Both the position numbers and the translations under genes were made by a program. From Rhizobium anhuiense (lineage in GTDB: Bacteria > Pseudomonadota > Alphaproteobacteria > Rhizobiales > Rhizobiaceae): DNA of 64,000 nucleotides. This document shows positions 61,602 to 64,000 of the stretch, one piece after another. Position 1 is the first letter of the stretch. Each line of letters opens with the position of its first letter. The stretch covers positions 62,001 to 126,000 of the forward strand of contig NZ_ML133533.1 of NCBI RefSeq assembly GCF_003985145.1, in the 5' to 3' direction. A model generated the notes under the pieces. It saw nothing but the letters and a program-made list of their open reading frames with translations. It did not search any database and was not told where the DNA came from.

Positions 61602-62555
61602 TTATTCAATGACCTTGTTGGCGCGGGAAAGCACGCTCTCAGGCAGGGTGACGCCCATCTTCTGAGCCGCGGCCTTGTTGACGACGAGATCACTGCCGGC
61701 AGCCGTCTTGACGGCGATATCGCCAGGGTTTTCGCCCTTCAGCACGCGCACGACGATCTCGCCGGTCTGCTTGCCGACATCGTAATAGTTGAAGCCGAGA
61801 GCAGCGATCGAGCCGCGCGAAACCGAATCCGTATCGGCGGTGAAGAGCGGCAGCTTACTCTCTTCGGCCACCGCGACGGCGCCTTCTAGCGCGGAGATGA
61901 TAGTGTTGTCGGTCGGAATATAGATCGCATCGGCGCGGCCGACGAGGGCGCGCGCCGCACCCTGAACCTCGGCCGACTTGGTGGCGGCTGATTCCACCAC
62001 CTTCAGGCCGGCCTTTTCGGCCTCGGCCTGCAGGACGGCGAGCAGCGAAACGGAATTCGCCTCGCCGGAATTGTAGAGATAGCCGATGGTTTTCACATCA
62101 GGCAGGATTTCCTTGATCAGCGCCAGATGCTCGGCGACCGGCGACATGTCGGAAAGACCGGTGACATTGCCGCCGGGCTTGTCCATGTTCTTGACGAGTT
62201 GGGCGCCAAGCGGATCGGAGACAGCCGTGAAGACGACGGGAATGTCACGCGTCGAAGAGACGACCGCCTGGGCCGAGGGCGTCGAAATCGGAACGATGAC
62301 ATTGGGCTCGTCGCCGGCAAACTGGCGGGCGATCTGGGCTGCCGTCGCCGGATTGCCCTGCGCCGATTCGAACACGAATTTCAGGTTCTCGCCCTCTTTA
62401 TAGCCCGCGGCCGTCAGCGCATCGAGAACGCCCTTGCGCGCTGCATCCAGCGCCGGATGTTCGACGATCGCCGTCACGGCGACGGTCACGTCATCAGCCT
62501 TTGCGGGCAGGGAAAGCGCCAAACTGGCGGCGAGAGCGAGCAGAACCGAACGCAT
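61602..62555 (-). CDS. ABC transporter substrate-binding protein (TrpX/DUF534 type)
   Basis: 317 residues. Signal peptide LALAASLALSLPAKA is cleaved before DDVTVAV. The DUF534 motifs VTAIVEHPALDAARKGVLDAL, GNPATAAQIARQFAGDEPNVIVPISTPSAQAV and GGNVTGLSDMSPVAEHLALI are clear. The start at 62555 has AGGAGG upstream. First gene of the importer. Ligand by family: tryptophan or tyrosine, not proven here. Confidence 0.9.
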   Translation of the reverse strand: MRSVLLALAASLALSLPAKADDVTVAVTAIVEHPALDAARKGVLDALTAAGYKEGENLKFVFESAQGNPATAAQIARQFAGDEPNVIVPISTPSAQAVVSSTRDIPVVFTAVSDPLGAQLVKNMDKPGGNVTGLSDMSPVAEHLALIKEILPDVKTIGYLYNSGEANSVSLLAVLQAEAEKAGLKVVESAATKSAEVQGAARALVGRADAIYIPTDNTIISALEGAVAVAEESKLPLFTADTDSVSRGSIAALGFNYYDVGKQTGEIVVRVLKGENPGDIAVKTAAGSDLVVNKAAAQKMGVTLPESVLSRANKVIE

Positions 62556-62648
62556 GGGTATCCTCCTGAATGATTTTGGCGGCACTATTAGGAAAAGCGC
62601 ATGCTTAAATCAATGCAGGAGAATTGTAGCGAGGATCAAACTTGCTGA

Positions 62649-63875
62649 TCAGTCGTCGGCGCCGTGGTTGGCGATCATCATCGCTTCGAAGGCTAGGCGT
62701 TCGGTCTTGCGCATGCGTTCGGATTCCGATTTCAGCTGGCCGCAGGCGGCAAGAATGTCGCGGCCGCGCGGCGTGCGGATCGGCGAAGCATAACCTGCCG
62801 AGTTGATGAAATCGGCGAATTTCTCGATCTGCTCCCAGTCCGAACACTGGTAATTGGTGCCGGGCCAGGGATTGAACGGGATGAGGTTGATCTTTGCCGG
62901 CACGCCTTTCAAGAGCTTGATCAGCCCCTTGGCGTCTTCCAGGCTATCGTTGACGTCCTTCAGCATCACATATTCGAAGGTGATGCGCCGTGCGTTCGAA
63001 AGACCGGGATAGGCCCGGCAGGCTTCGATCAGTTCCTTCAGCGGGTACTTCTTGTTGATCGGCACCAGAATGTCGCGCAGGTCGTCGCGCACCGCATGCA
63101 GCGAGATTGCCAGCATGACGCCAATTTCTTCGCCGGTGCGGAAGATCTCCGGCACGACGCCGGAGGTGGACAAGGTCACGCGGCGCCTGGACAGCGACAG
63201 GCCGTCGCCATCCGTGGCGATCAGCAATGCCTGCTTGACGGCATCGAAGTTATAGAGCGGCTCGCCCATGCCCATCATGACGATGTTGCTGACCTTGCGG
63301 CCCTCGGCAGGCATGATCGTACCCTGCGGCGCTTCACGATCCGGGAAGTCTCCAAGCCGGTCGCGGGCAAGCAGCAGCTGGGAAAGAATTTCCTCCGCCG
63401 TCAGGTTGCGCACCAGACGCTGCGTGCCGGTATGACAGAAGGAACAGGTGAGCGTGCAGCCGACCTGGCTGGAGATACAGAGCGTGCCGCGGCCCTCTTC
63501 CGGAATGTAGACGGCCTCGATCTCGACGGGACGTCCGGCGCCGCGGGCGGGAAAGCGCAGCAGCCATTTGCGCGTGCCGTCGTTGGAGACCTGCTCCTCG
63601 ACGATCTCGGGACGTGCGATGGTGAAATGCTGCTTCAGCATCTCGCGCATGTCCTTGGCGACATTGGTCATATGGTCGAAATCGGAGACGCCGCGCACAT
63701 AGATCCAGTTCCAGAGCTGCGAGACGCGCATCTTGATCTGCTTCTCGGCCACCCCTTTTTCCCGCAGTGCCGCCGCCATCTCTTCGCGCGACAGCCCGAT
63801 CAAGGACGGCTTCTCGAGGCTGGCGGAGGTGCGCGCCTGCGGCTTGGTCACATCTATCGCATCCATGACGGACAT
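62649..63875 (-). CDS. rlmN: Dual-specificity RNA methyltransferase RlmN
   Basis: Radical SAM enzyme that methylates C2 of A2503 in 23S rRNA and A37 in some tRNAs. 408 residues from ATG 63875. The radical SAM cysteines are Cys140, Cys144 and Cys147 (GCTLTCSFCHTG). NIVMMGMGEPLYNFDAV and RRVTLSTSGVVPEI are conserved, and the C-terminal cysteine (ILAACGQL) is the methyl acceptor. Several ATGs lie in a row (63885, 63881, 63875, 63866), so the exact start is uncertain. Confidence 0.94.
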   Translation of the reverse strand: MSVMDAIDVTKPQARTSASLEKPSLIGLSREEMAAALREKGVAEKQIKMRVSQLWNWIYVRGVSDFDHMTNVAKDMREMLKQHFTIARPEIVEEQVSNDGTRKWLLRFPARGAGRPVEIEAVYIPEEGRGTLCISSQVGCTLTCSFCHTGTQRLVRNLTAEEILSQLLLARDRLGDFPDREAPQGTIMPAEGRKVSNIVMMGMGEPLYNFDAVKQALLIATDGDGLSLSRRRVTLSTSGVVPEIFRTGEEIGVMLAISLHAVRDDLRDILVPINKKYPLKELIEACRAYPGLSNARRITFEYVMLKDVNDSLEDAKGLIKLLKGVPAKINLIPFNPWPGTNYQCSDWEQIEKFADFINSAGYASPIRTPRGRDILAACGQLKSESERMRKTERLAFEAMMIANHGADD

Positions 63876-64000
63876 AGGCATTCATCCCGAATTCGAACAC
63901 GTAACCGCCCCGCAAGCCCTGCGAACTTCAGGGCAAAGCCGGAAGACTGGCGGGTGCATGACGGCACATTGGCAGAAATTGAATGGCGGAACGGCGACTG
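63876..64000. other. Window-end stretch upstream of rlmN
   Basis: 125 bp at the right edge with no gene that can be supported; it presumably contains the rlmN promoter region. Nothing else was recognised. Confidence 0.5.

Overview
This window looks like a piece of a Rhizobium chromosome (Rhizobium etli / R. leguminosarum group). The reasons are a malate dehydrogenase - succinyl-CoA ligase - 2-oxoglutarate dehydrogenase operon in alphaproteobacterial order, an sdhCDAB operon, an Omp19-type lipoprotein, a heme operon carrying a Mic60-like gene, high-GC coding with GTG/TTG starts, and intergenic double palindromes of the rhizobial RIME type. Names rest on motif recognition by eye; no database search was run.

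Left third (1-14 kb, mostly minus strand): TCA-cycle genes. Reading along the minus strand: mdh, sucC, a DUF1579-like gene, sucD, sucA, a YciI-like gene and sucB (cut by the window edge). Upstream of them lie zapE (AFG1-type ATPase), an Omp19-like lipoprotein and sdhC-sdhD-sdhA-sdhB.

Middle (14.1-35.5 kb): an accessory region for uptake and breakdown of nitrogenous compounds. It holds (i) a minus-strand polyamine-type ABC transporter followed by a LysR regulator and a RidA-like gene; (ii) a divergent ureohydrolase (agmatinase family) gene followed by a polar amino acid ABC transporter that lacks an ATPase, and an ornithine cyclodeaminase (OCD) family gene; (iii) two divergent GntR/FCD regulators; (iv) a tight seven-gene operon: solute-binding protein, permease, DapA-family lyase, a 978-residue triple-fusion oxidoreductase (2Fe-2S ferredoxin + FAD/NAD oxidoreductase with BFD-type cluster + DAO-type amine oxidase), ABC ATPase, hydantoinase/dihydropyrimidinase and a DUF3830 protein. 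This operon is preceded by a promoter with two related palindromic operator candidates. Region (iv) is bracketed by a 191-bp direct repeat: the 3' end of the OCD gene recurs about 10.4 kb downstream as a truncated remnant. Next to the remnant is a sigma-54-type promoter facing a 59-codon ORF.

Right half (35.6-64 kb): core and housekeeping genes. These include adenine deaminase, a methyltransferase, EVE and YciI proteins, gpsA and tsaD; divergent hemC-hemD-Mic60-like-hemY-like-TerB-like-amidotransferase genes; an MFS exporter; yggT-yggU; inorganic pyrophosphatase; an acetyltransferase; typA/bipA; an M3 oligopeptidase; a lineage-restricted small protein; two LysE exporters; a GFA-family enzyme; argG; an SDR; a TrpXYZ-like ABC transporter; and rlmN. 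Several convincing stem-loop terminators lie here (typA, M3 peptidase, argG). No tRNA, rRNA, CRISPR array, prophage or insertion sequence was seen.
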